A DNA stretch of 64,000 bases from Cunninghamia lanceolata (lineage: Eukaryota; Streptophyta; Pinopsida; Cupressales; Cupressaceae). Positions within the stretch are counted from its first letter, which is position 1; each line of letters starts with the position of its first letter. The notes below the pieces were generated by a model. It was not told where the DNA came from. It was given only the letters and a program-made list of their open reading frames with translations, and searched no databases. The stretch spans positions 4,420,501 to 4,484,500 of the forward strand of contig BSBN01000233.1 of assembly GCA_027924645.1 (NCBI GenBank). Direction: 5' to 3'. Made by a program: the position numbers and the translations under genes. Positions 34,250-45,239 of this stretch are shown here, piece by piece.

Positions 34250-36136
34250 TCAAGCAATGGGAGATTCAGCATCAACCTCTAATTGACTCTCAGATTCAGT
34301 TTGTGCAAGACTACCTTTAACATGTTTAACTAGCTTGTCAAGTTTAGTAGGTTTCAACTTGAGATACTCAATAGGAGAGATTTGAATTTTTGCAGACTTA
34401 CAGAAATCTACAATATCGAAAGAAGCATCTAAATCATTTCTATGCAACAGTTTAGTTTCTTGAACCTTCAAATTAGCATCATGGGTTCTAGTTAAAGGTT
34501 CCTTACCTTTGCCAGGTACTTCTTGAGTATTAGAGGATCTCACATTCCTCTGACTCTTGGTGAGCACAGCACATGAAGGATCTTCAAGGGTAACCAATAT
34601 TTCACCCCCCTTTCTGAATCAGACTCATATTCAAGGAAGTGTATTTCAGAGCCACCTGGTTCCTCAAAGTTCCTTTCTTCTTCTGTGGATTCCCCTAGCA
34701 TATCTTGAGTAGTAGTCATCTGAGTGTACCTGAGCATTTCTGGGCTGAAATTTCCATCATGATCGGTAGTCAAGTGAAAAATACACATGTTTCCCTTTCC
34801 AGGGGGAGCTTCAATAGCCAACCTTGACTGTGCTGATGTCAAGGGTAAAGCTCTACCAGTATTTGCTTGTTGATTCAAATTCCTTCTGCTTATATCTTGA
34901 TACGGTTGTTGGAAGGGGGCACCAGTTTTAGGTAGTTGCCTCTTTAAGGCAATCATATCATTAACCAACTTTTGCACTACAGGATCCGTAGATGATGACG
35001 GCTGGGCATTTGGCACCTGGACCTCTCTCTTCCATTTACCAGCCATAATGAGATCATCCTCCAATCCGACTGCTAAGGCTTGTGCAGCTGGTAAATCGGC
35101 AATTACTCCTCTCTTGAGATGGAAGCTAATATCAGGAGGCATAGAATTAATGAAGAAACATTTTAGATTCTCACCAGTAGGTCTTTTAGCAGCAGGGATT
35201 TTGTTCACAATTCTATTGAACTTAGCCACAAATTCCCTCATAGGTTCATGAATCTCTTTCTTAAGCTGAGTCAGTTGTGCAAGGAGGTAGTGTTCATCCT
35301 CTGCGCTCTTGAATCTATTTTCAAAAGTAGTTTTCATATCATTCCAATTTGAAATTGAGGAATTAGTTAGGTGGTAGAACCATTGTGCCGTAGTGTCAGT
35401 CAAAGTTTGCACAAAGAGCCTTATGGCAACATCTTGATGTTGTATTCCTAACACACTACATGCTGTTGCAAAGGCACACAAATGTTCTTCTGGCGATTGT
35501 TTTTCGTCTCCATTGAATCTGGGTAAATTTTCCCGTGCATTTTTAGGTAAAGGATTTAAGTTAGCCCCTAGGTTGAGGGGTCCTATGGCTGCTCCCCAAG
35601 GTTGAGCCATGGGTAGAAAATTTATAGCTGAGGGGATAACGGTGCCTGAAAGAGTTAAAGCTTGACAGACAAGGGGAAGTAGAAGGTTTAGGGGGGCTAG
35701 GGGTCTACTTCTAGCTCTTCTTGTATGAAGTAGGGATATAAGGAAAATTAGAATTTTGCAATGCTTGAAAGGTAGAATCCTCAACTCCCTCTCTTCTCAA
35801 AGACCTGGTATATGGTCTAGAATCTAGCTTTAAATATTGTAGCTGGATAGGCAGTTATTAATTTTTATGTTGTTCTTGATTTCTTTGCTCTTCAAGGATT
35901 TGATTTCTTGCTACGTTTTGTGCCTGCCTTCTTCTCTGCCCGAGTAACAGCAATCTCAGGTTATCGGCCAACTCCTCTTCTTGTTCTAATACTCTACTTG
36001 CCCTTCTGTAATCTTCACTATTCCAATGAGTATGCCAAGCAAGGGTATTCAACTGGCCAATAATGTCTTCCTGCTCGTCCTGAAATCCAAGATTGGGCTG
36101 TAGAACAGGAATTATGTTTTCGTGTGGAAGCACCAT
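34250..36136 (-). pseudogene. E2 gag
   Basis: ATG at 36136 is about 46 bp inside the primer site. A coiled, Glu/Gln/Arg-rich N-terminus (35858-36136) is followed after stops by the capsid-like gag core (about 34950-35600) with FNGDEKQSPEEHL, WFYHL and FxxRF motifs. A C-x2-H-x4-H knuckle near 34740-34790 has Ser where the last Cys is expected, so the zinc site is broken. A frame change coincides with a G6 run (C6 on the plus strand) near 34605. The gag-protease linker follows at 34250-34597. Confidence 0.85.
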
Positions 36137-36181
36137 TGTTGCTTCATATTTAGGTGAACAATCTTTTATTAATGATTTCTT

Positions 36182-36199
36182 TCCCCAGCAGAGTCACCA
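36182..36199 (-). other. E2 primer binding site, tRNA-Arg-like
   Basis: On the minus strand TGGTGACTCTGCTGGGGA, resembling the complement of plant tRNA-Arg 3' ends (from memory TGGCGACTCCACTGGGG) at most positions. Five bases (GTTTT) separate it from the LTR end. Arg-tRNA priming is known for Ogre-type elements. Confidence 0.75.
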
Positions 36200-36789
36200 A
36201 AAACTGTTGGCTAATAGATTTGTCCTTATTCTGAAAATGTTTATTCTGACTCTATACCCCTCTTTGAAGAACAAATGAGTGAACTTTTTTTTAAATTAGT
36301 TCCCCTCTGAATTTAGGTATAGCTCCCTTTAAGATTTCCAATGAATTTAATCTATTCAACTATCCAAATGTACTTTTAACCAGAAAATGCTTAAGGCAAA
36401 CTGACATCCATACATAACCATGTTATGAATACAGTAAATTTATGCAATAATAGTGAGAAATAGAATGCACAGATTCTACTTTTGATACATTCAAATACAT
36501 GAACGCATACATATGAATTTGCTAAAACAATAAATAATAAAACACATATGACGAGTTGTCCAATAAAAGAGCAATTACCAGGTGAAAGGAGATTTCACAC
36601 AGAAAATCTAATTCCAAACACTTAGATGCAAAGATCTAAGTAAGCAGTAATTATTTCTTCTTCTCATTCACAGATGAAAAATTTCTCAGACAACCATCAC
36701 ATTATGTAAAATCATAAAATAGTTTAGCTAAAATTCTCCTTCTTCCTTTCTCAATCTCCCTATCTATCTCTGAAAAGATTTTAAAAAGC

Positions 36790-36798
36790 TATATATAT
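36790..36798 (-). promoter_or_regulatory. TATA box in E2 5' LTR
   Basis: TATATATAT, conserved between both E2 LTRs. In the 5' LTR it is placed to drive the genomic RNA; R-U5 would span roughly the 560 bp down to 36205. Confidence 0.55.
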
Positions 36799-36951
36799 GA
36801 GTGCCTTAATCATATCTTCAAGTAAATCAAACCTAGAGTTAACATAACTCTAACCCGTATGGGATTTAGTTTATAACAACTAATTTTAAAGATCAAGATG
36901 CGGAAAATAACATAAAAGAGGAACTGAAATAAAGAAAGTGAGCCAATAAGA

Positions 36952-38530
36952 TCATGACTGGGACAACGGATTTGCATCTCCAGATTTGTCATCAGAGGCC
37001 TGGGAAGTACGTTGAGTCTTCCACTCCTGAAAAGCTGCAACGAACTCCTGAATCTTCGAAAAGTTGGGAATACCTATATGTTTCATTCTTGACTTCCAAA
37101 CTTCTTTTTCCCTTCACATTTTCCCAAATTTTTCTTTGTGTTCTAGAAGTGTGTCGATACAGAGGTAAAGTAGTGACTCAACTTTAGAAATCTGGGAGAA
37201 ATCTTCAATTAAAATATTGTCATTTTCTTTGACGAAGCCGATTTTATCTTTGAAAGATTGGACCACTGCGTCAACATCTTCCACTGGTTTCCCGTCATCT
37301 TTTATGTATTTAACATCAATGCATTGCAAGTCATATTGCAGCGATTGAGTGAACTCTATTATCTCCTTAATTAACTTTGTAAGTTCAAAGCGTCCTTGCC
37401 ATGATATGGAATTCCTCCATTCAATATTTTTCTTATTCACATATAATAAATCTTCGTCCAAACCAGTCAGGCTCTTTTCTGTCAAAAACTTTGCCAGCCC
37501 ATATTTCTGAACTTCATCTATTTGGTTTATTACATTCACCCACTTACCTTCATCTTTCACCGAAACAACAACCTGTGCTTTAAGGTCCTCAATGGTGGCA
37601 GTAGTTAGATCATATATGCTCTTGAGTTCACGAATGTATTCAGTTCCTTTCTGCTCAATGCTATCCAACCAATTGTCAAATGTCCTCGCCACCATCTTAT
37701 TTCTGTGAACCTGATCTAGCATCTTTCGGTTGACTGGTGATTTAGGATCAAAAGACAAGAAGAGCTATGAGACCGGCTGCGGATTAGGGTTGTGAATAGC
37801 ATCAATGTACTCTGTCATTGAATGTACAGTTTGCTTCAATTCCCTCTTATCCTTTTCGTCCTTCCAAGTTTGACTAACCATCCTCTTGGTAGATGCTTCA
37901 AGGTGATGAACATCCGCAGCTCTTGAGGCAGCACCAAGATCCACTCTCTCAATAGTGAAATCCTACATAGTTGGATCTTGCACTTCTTCCTCAGTCACTC
38001 GCTTGGCTATCTCAGCACTCCAATTCCCAGTATTTGGGTCAATGTTTATTCTGGATGTCATCTTTTGTTTTTTGGACTTGGGTGTTTTCCCCAAGCATTT
38101 GCTCACCATGTCCTCTAAGGGGACATCAAAAGGAATTATTTTTCTCTTGTCAGAGATAGAACTCTCCAGCCACTTAGGTGCAGGGGTTAAGGTTTCGTTT
38201 TCAGGGTCTAATCCATCAGAGGATATATTTGAAATTGTTAACATCTCAGGGGTCTCTAGAATGACCTCTGACTGTGGCCCAGTATCAACTTCCTCTATTC
38301 TATGTGGACTTGATTCCTTATCACCCATAGGTTCCCCTGAATCCTCCTCTGAATTCAGATCCACAACTATTGTTTCAGGAACTTGTTCTTTTCTTTTACA
38401 TTTGGTCCTCAACCTAGTAGCACGAGGGGGTAGAATAGCTGTGAGGGCTCTTCTGGATTTCTTGGTAGCAGGAATCCTTCCAATTGATGACTTGGAAGCA
38501 CCTTCAAGATATTTGAATTCACTGTGAAAT
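36952..38530 (-). pseudogene. LTR-borne (U3) ORF of E2, 5' LTR copy
   Basis: The better preserved E2 copy: frame ends TGA at 36952-36954, two codons past the CAG that is TAG in the 3' LTR copy. Long open stretches at 37963-38412 and 37114-37758 are separated by few lesions (TAG near 37963; stops near 37760-37770 and 37113). N-terminal segment Glu/Ser-rich; from W-L at 38172 onward come a basic KSKK segment, the A-K-P/D-L-G spacing block, the KDKRELK helix and the FD.WL..I.QKG block. No membrane segment, signal peptide or catalytic motif is evident. Same strand as gag-pol. Confidence 0.72.
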
Positions 38531-38879
38531 TTGAGTAATAAGAACCTTATACTTCTTGCGTTATTCTCCTCTGCGTTGCACAGTTTGTTTACTTGCTGAA
38601 TTTAGCTTGCTCTTAGTTAATAATGGCATTAACCAGATTGAATAATTATCACTCAGAGCAATATGTGCAGAAATATTTGAAAAGACATGAATTCTGACCT
38701 CTTCATTAATAGCAAGTATTATTCACGCGCCATCATGATGGTATAATGATTACCTGTAACCTCCACCAAATTAGAACTCTTGGTTTCATAATGAGCCTCT
38801 AACATATTTTCCTCCAGCTTTCCCGCTAAATTTGACTCAGAAAGCCGCGAGAATAAATGAGACTAAAAATCACCAAAAC

Positions 38880-39420
38880 TTTAAACTATTGAACCATTGA
38901 ACCTTTAGGGCATGGTTCAATATGGTGGTTCGACCATACCAACTGAATCACGTAAATGGGCAAATGATTCACTTTCGAGAATATTGAACCTAAGCTCATG
39001 AACCGTTGAACTTATTAGGATATGGTTCAATATGAAGGTTCAAAGACACAAGAGCTACATAGACCAACGGACAGTCACGTGACTTTTGTAAAAGGGGTTC
39101 CAACCATGAGACAGTGAACCGTTGAACCTTGAACCATTGAACTTCGCTATAGAGTACGAGCGGAGGGTTCAACGATACATTAATTACACAAGATAACTGC
39201 ATGACATGACTTATTAGAAGGTAATGAGCATTGAACCTTGGACTGTTGAACCATTGAACTATTGAGAAAAGGGTTCAAGTTCAAACTGAAAGTTCGAGGA
39301 TGTTTAAGATATACAGAACAACAGCTTGCTTTTTGAGACAATTTGGACATATCAAACCATTTGAACTTTGAACTTTGAGAATGGTTCAGGTTCAAAGGTT
39401 CAAACCTTAAGTAACCTTGC
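38880..39420 (-). promoter_or_regulatory. Hexamer array TTGAAC/GTTCAA in E2 5' LTR
   Basis: About 20 copies by hand count in both orientations, matching the array in the other LTR. Located upstream of the U3 ORF in the element's sense. Confidence 0.7.
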
Positions 39421-39565
39421 CTACAAAGACAATAAACGGGTAAAATTTGAAGGATCAAGAGTTGATTTAAGAGAGAAAGTTATGACCCAAAATACAACAC
39501 AACAAACTGGCTCTTGTTCAGGAAATATTACCAATAAATAAATAAGGGCGGCTCAAGAGGTAATA

Positions 39566-39570
39566 GAGTA
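39566..39570 (+). repeat. Target site duplication GAGTA, right
   Basis: Second copy of the 5-bp duplication made by E2 insertion; E1 LTR1 resumes at 39571. Confidence 0.95.
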
Positions 39571-40408
39571 GAAGGAGGTCGCCTGTGTCTATGATAAGGA
39601 ATGCATGGAATGTCTAGCTTCCTTATTGTATCTGTAAGACGTTCATAGGTTTTCTGTTGATTTGATTAATGAATCAAACTGGTTATTCATACATTGTAAA
39701 CCATATATTACTGTATAATTTAAATACAAGTAAATTTAGGATTCTGCATTTATTTTCTGAGTGTTTTCTAACTTTTACCTATATTTGAAAATATTATCTC
39801 TATAAAAGATTGCAATCTTGGATGTGTGTTCATGAAAATACTTAGGGCTTCACATTTAAAGATTTAATCTATGGATTCGATCAAGTTTGATGTATTTCTT
39901 ACAACGTCGATAACAGAGCATTTAGATCCTATAGTAAGGTGATGTTCAGTTTTAATTTCTCTAACTTTTCCCCAAACATTGGAAATAATTAGCTCAACCC
40001 AGAGATTTTAAGAAAATTGTCTTACATTTGAAGGAAATATGCAGAATTGTGTTAATTCTTGACAATTTTCATATCAATTTGAAAAGAAAAGCTTGTTTTA
40101 TTATAAATCATACAAAGCTTTGTGTTATAATATTAAATTTATGCAAATTAATGTATAATTTGGTGTTATTTGCAACAATTTGCATAATTCGAGTTCAGTG
40201 AGTCACAGATCACCTTAAATTAAGTAAGGCCCCTTGAACATTACAGTTTCACATTAACCTACTAAATTGTCCACAAGGTCAAGACCTGACCATAAAGAAA
40301 CTTGGGATTAAGAACTCTTAATTGATTTCTTCATATCTTTCAAGATAGTTTAGGTTCATTTTGTGAATTTTAACTTTTGTTATGAATGTGTAAAAACAAT
40401 CATCAACA
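39571..40408 (+). repeat. E1 LTR1, 3' part
   Basis: Continues LTR1 with GAAGGAGGTCGCCTGTG and matches LTR2 at about 55397-56234. It ends CATCAACA, followed by GTTTC and the primer site. This part corresponds to R-U5 downstream of the TATA at 26464. Confidence 0.9.
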
Positions 40409-40413
40409 GTTTC

Positions 40414-40430
40414 TAGCACTAGAAGGAGGG
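40414..40430 (+). other. E1 internal 1 primer binding site (mutated), tRNA-Asn type
   Basis: TAGCACTAGAAGGAGGG; the first TGG has become TAG. The sister site at 56240 keeps TGG. Complementary to the 3' end of plant tRNA-Asn with one or two mismatches. Confidence 0.8.
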
Positions 40431-40484
40431 CCTGATTGGAGTTAAAGTAGGATTTAAGTAAAGCTAGCTCATAACAGTGGTAGG

Positions 40485-43400
40485 GTGACCAAGTCTAGAT
40501 CTAGTGCAAATGACATATTTTTACAATTACCTGATAGAAGGCAGAATAAAGGTCCTTTGATTTGGAATCCTAGAATATCACACATAGGAGGGTCATCTGG
40601 AATGCTTCCTGGATCACCTTTTAATATCCATAACATAGAAAGTCCAGACAGTTCTTCATTTAGATCTTTGAATCTTGGTCTTAGTCCTCCTAGAGGTCCA
40701 AGTCCTCCTAGAGGTACAAGCCCACCTAGAAATCTAGGTACTCCCAGAGTTCCAGGCCCAGCACAAGGCCCTGCAATGGCTTATTTCAATGTCAATTCTC
40801 CTATAACATTCACTGATTATCATTAGATGCCAAAGAATCCTGAAAAGATATGTCCTAAATATCAATTGCATCAGGATCCAGAAGATCACATTAGGATATT
40901 CAAGGAGGCATGCTTTAGAGCCAGGTTAGAATACGAAGATGTGTGTAGATTGTTTCCTTACACCTTTAATGAGCAAGTGTCTAACTAGTATGTTAACTTG
41001 CCTAATGGTTATATTTCTTCTTGGGCACTTATGGAAGAGGCATTTTTGTCTAGGTTTAGGGGACTAGTTGATCCTTCCACCTTATATCATAAATTGGAAG
41101 AAATTAAAAGAGGTGAAGGAGAGCTAATTGATAATTTTAATGATAGGTTTCAAAAGGCTTATTCCAGACTAGTGGCTCCTTACACAGTGACTGCAGATGC
41201 ATTATTAGCCATGTATTATGTTCCCATTGATCCACTAACTGCCATGTTTGTCAAAAGAAAGGTTGATATAGATACAATATCCAAAGATTATAAGGAGGCA
41301 GCCTCAGTAAACCAGGAGATGAGACAAACAACGTATAATTCATTTCTTAATGGAGGAAACCCTGGGATGCAGAGTCAAGCACAACCTTGGAATGGAGTCC
41401 CTATGCATCATACTCCATTATTGAACCCAATTCCTACATACACACTTATGTATAATCCTTCCCCAATCCAAGCTATAGCCCCTTATACTAGTAACAATAC
41501 CAATAACAATCAGGGTAATAATCAGAATAATGGTCAGTCTTTCTTCCAGCCTCTTCAGGACACATTTGTGGCAAAGGCACAAGAGAATAGGGAAGAAATC
41601 AAAGAAATTACTAGACACTTGAGAAGATTGACTACTAAAATGATATAACTGAGAAATGAAAATATCTATAGTAGAAATAATCAAGGATACATTCAGAACC
41701 ATAACGAGAACGATAACCAGAATCACAATCTGGGACAAGCAATGCAAAACAGAGGACCTGTTATAGATAACAAAACCTAGGGTAGTAATAATAGAAATCA
41801 GAATTAGCCAAGGCCACCTAGGACATGGAACATAGGGCCAAATAATGGCACTCTAGCTTCTCCATTTCAGAATTTGGAAAATCAGGAGACAAAACAAATA
41901 GCTAGAATTCAAATGACCAATGTAGCATTAAAGAATTGGTGTAGGATTCATAACACTCGTGCACATGCTAAATTAGATTGCCCTCAGTTTCATTTGGTAG
42001 CAATTATTTTCAATGTGGATGTACAGGCTCCTACCTCTGAGTTTCTCATTCACAAAGGTAATGAAATAGTGCCCTCAGGATTTGAGAGTGCTTTTGTCCT
42101 AGAGACTTTTACCTTTGCAACCAGGGAGGAAGAAGATCGGTTGTTAGAAGATGAACCTTACTATTGTGAGAAATTATACCCTGATTTAGCCTTAGTATTG
42201 AATGCATTTCAGTTCCCCTTTGAAACTAAAAATGAAGTGTTATATGAAACAGAGGAGGTACAAGCTTTTCAACAATCTAACAAAAATCATACCTACAATT
42301 TGAGAAATAACACTAGACCAGGAGGTCCTTTCACTACTTCCACTCCTAATAATTTCAATACTCCTCTAGATCAACATGCCAGCAATAATCATGCTATACT
42401 AAAGGCCAATCATCATATGAATAGTGGAACAAGGGTGAATGTGAGATCATGATGGGCCAAATAGTGGCAATGGAGAAAAAACTTGTTGGATGAAAAAGTT
42501 CAAACATTTAGATTAATATTTAGATTTGGATGGAAAGGGTGTTAATATTTCTAGCTCAAATATGGATTCCCTCTAAAAATGCCTTAGGATTACCTCATAT
42601 TTAGGTAAGTGGGAGTCCCAAAACTTTCCAAAGAAACTTGCAAAACCACCCATTTAGTGTTATCTTGAAATTTTCCACAATTTCATCCTTAAATCTGATA
42701 GAATTTTTTGTAACTAAAGTTAATCAAATGAAAAGGGTTTATAGAGGAATTTATTAAGATTCTAAAAATATAATATACGCCTCATAATAATTTTAATAGG
42801 TAATTATTATTAATTTTCTACATACGCTGTCTAATTTCCTAATAGATATATATATTGAAAAACATCCATAACTTTCAACATATTAGTCCTTTTTTAAATC
42901 CAAAAGATGCGTCACATTCTAGGATTTATTGGTTATACATTAAAATTTAAAATTTTTTACTTTCATATATTTTTGACCAAGTTAGGCTGGCTGGAAAATT
43001 AATTTTTAATATTTTAAAAATGTCACAGTAAAAAATTCATAAAAAATTATTTATTTACTTAAAAAATTCAAAAAAATATGTCACATTTGCTCATGTGTCC
43101 TTTACTTTAATCCAAAACATGGAGGAAAAATATTATCTTTTTTCTCCTACTTAGGTTGGCTGGAATGACACATACTTTTTACGTTTTTCTAAAAATTTTA
43201 GTAGTGCTTCATTGAAATATCTAATTTTCACCAAACTATTTTAAAAAATTTCAAAAAAAAAGTAGTAGCCCATAAACTACTTTCAATTTATTACAACTTT
43301 TATAACTACCTTATTTCTAAATTGTGTAGATAACTCATTCAATTTTTGACATGAAGTTACTTAAGTCTATTTTTCACATTTACATTGCCACTTAGGGGTA

Positions 43401-43603
43401 GTGTTTGGCCCATCATGATCCTGCACTCACCCACAATAGCACCAAAAATCCAAATAGGGAAAACAGAGACAGTAGAAACAATGAGGTTAATGAGTTACTT
43501 GTCTGAAGAGATAAAGAAAATCAAGGTCAATATACCTCTATGCGAATTATTGAAAAGTCCAGGGGTCATACATTCCTTCATAAAGTCTTTGGATACATTA
43601 TGA
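40485..43603 (+). pseudogene. E1 gag, internal 1 (interrupted by a DNA transposon)
   Basis: The likely start is now GTG (40485; GTG also in the sister copy). The N-terminus has Pro-rich PPRG repeats (40685-40760), then the gag core (40998-41350) with W.LMEEAFLSRF and DNFNDRFQKAYSRL. A C-x2-H-x4-H-x4-C knuckle lies near 41938-41975. A 1000-bp DNA transposon splits the C-terminal part at 42433-43432. The frame ends TGA at 43601-43603, overlapping the first ATG of pro-pol (ATGA). Stops at about 40826 and 40988, plus others. Confidence 0.85.
42433..43432. mobile_element. 1000-bp non-autonomous DNA transposon
   Basis: Starts GGGTGAATGTGAGATCATGA and ends with the near reverse complement (TIR about 31 bp, about 5 mismatches, then a shared GTGGCAATG block after a gap). 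Flanked by ACAA at 42429-42432 and 43433-43436. The sister gag at 58230-58236 has one uninterrupted ACAA, the empty site. The interior is very AT-rich with no ORF. A 4-bp duplication with GGGTGA ends does not match the families I know well. Confidence 0.85.
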
Positions 43604-44740
43604 CCAGTGAGGTTTCTACTGATATGAATATTCCAAGTAAGGATTCACAGCCCAAAGAAAAGAGTAAGGAAACTGAACAGCCTTCCATCACTAATGTGGT
43701 CATGTATGCAGATAAGAGGGAAGCCCCTCCTTTCTTGTTAACCATTAGGATGTTTGGAAAGAACATACATAATTGTATGGTGGATTCTAGTGGATCAGCT
43801 AATGTAAGGCCTTTAGGGATATGTAAAACTTTAGGGCTGACTCCTACTAAGTCTGCCAAGGTTGTTACACAGTTAGATAAAACTGAGGTTAATGTGGTAG
43901 GAGAATTAATGCATATTCAAATGAAGTTAGCCTCAGATCTTAGGGTGATTCAGTTTATTGACATTCAGGTAGTAGATATACCTGTGAATTATGGGATGTT
44001 GTTGAGTAGAGACTAGTCCAAAACATTAAATGGATATATGGCCATTGATTTTTCACACATGTGGTTACCTTAGAGAGGTGTTCCAAATCAAATCAGGATA
44101 GAAGGTGAACCCAGAATGAAACACATGATTATAGAATACAACAAGACTAATGAGATATTGTATGCTTCTGTTGAACCTGGTGTTTATAGAGTCACTAACG
44201 AAGGAGTACAAATTGAAGAAATCTTGATGATGAATTTTAAAGAAAAACCTATCAATAAAGAAACAGTAGTGTTCATTGAGTCTGATGAAAATTCTTCTAA
44301 TGAAGAAGACAATGCAATAAATAGTATTAGTCAGATCATTAGATAGGAAATGGAAAAGTGCATTAAAAAAAAATTCCAGTTCAGTGCAAGTTGTATAAGA
44401 GCATGTGCAGAGTCCATAATAAGCCTCATTCTGAAGAGAATTGTGGAATGTGCAGAGACATTATAGAATATCAATACATAAAGTGCACAAAGGGGATAAA
44501 ACTGCAGGAAGGAAAGGTTAATCCTAATCAACTAGAGACATACTTTCAAGATAACATGAATGTATTGATTCTAGATTTAGAGAAAGAAACAAAAGACAAG
44601 AATGTTTGTCATTCTGATTTACAAATAGAGAGTATAAATATGCAAGTAGGTCAAAGTGAATTTCCCATGAAAAAACAAGATAGTACCACACATGTAGTAG
44701 AAAAGGCAAAACATGCCAAAATAAAAGGTCAAAAGAATAA
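43600..44740 (+). pseudogene. E1 protease and linker with second zinc knuckle, internal 1
   Basis: ATG at 43600 overlaps the gag stop. Protease active site D-S-S-G near 43785-43796, C-terminal NYGMLLSRD near 43990-44016 followed by TAG where the sister has TGG. The linker (44116-44740) contains MCRVHNKPHSEENCGMC near 44403-44455, a C-x2-H-x3-H-x4-C pattern resembling a zinc knuckle, in an unusual place between protease and aRH. Several stops. Confidence 0.8.
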
Positions 44741-45160
44741 AGAGGGCATGTGGACACTGAAATGTGATGGATCTAAATCTAAACAGGGTGCAGGTGCAGG
44801 TGTGGAACTTATAGATCCTAATGGTAAGTCATTTTTAGTAGCATATAGGCTACAATTTCCTTGTACTAATAATGTAGCAGAGTATGAAGCTTTGATTTAT
44901 GGACTTGTTATGGCTATCATGAAAAAGGTGAAAATGATCAGAGTGTTCTCAGATTCTGAGTTAGTGGTCAGACAAGTAAGAAAGTTGCACGCATGCAATT
45001 ATAAGAAGATGGCTTGTTATAGGTATAGGGTGTAGGATTTGATAGATTCATTTGATGCCTTTAACATAGAACATATCCCTAGGGAGTTGAATCATAGACC
45101 AAATGCATTAGCAGTTGCTGCTAGCACTTTGGAACCCTTAACATTGTTAGGTTTAAAATG
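44741..45160 (+). pseudogene. E1 aRH, internal 1
   Basis: WTLKCDGS.SKQGAGAGVELIDPNG begins the domain. Acidic residues: D in CDGS, E in AEYEALI, D in SDSELVVRQ; the last position reads RPNALAV, where the sister copy reads RPDALAV, so this copy has a Asp to Asn change. Lies before RT, as in E2. One TAG near 45034. Confidence 0.85.
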
Positions 45161-45239
45161 ATTTGTTGTTGAATTAGTAAATGTTTTGAGTATACTAGAC
45201 AATGTTACTCATTTTCAAGTATTTGAAGGAGATTAGTAA

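Larger units (their letters stand above)
26574..39565 (-). mobile_element. E2: complete Tat-like Ty3/gypsy retrotransposon nested in E1 LTR1
   Basis: 12,992 bp with two LTRs (3379 and 3361 bp), a tRNA-Arg-type primer site, gag, protease, aRH, RT, RNase H and integrase in that order, and a 5-bp GAGTA target duplication. The LTR size difference is explained by an 18-base deletion in the right LTR near 36280. The outer right terminus reads TA instead of CA. All genes are broken by stops and frameshifts. Confidence 0.95.
36205..39565 (-). repeat. E2 5' LTR (right)
   Basis: Partner of 26574-29952, with the same array (38880-39420), U3 ORF (36952-38530) and TATA (36790-36798). Inner edge TGTTGGCTAATAG at 36205; outer edge ...GGTAATA at 39565, a C to T change in the terminal CA. 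Confidence 0.95.

Noticed and set aside
40485..40490. True GTG start codon for E1 gag
   Set aside because: Both copies have GTG, but a mutated ATG in the ancestor of both, or a shared upstream start, is more likely in a plant element; not decidable here.
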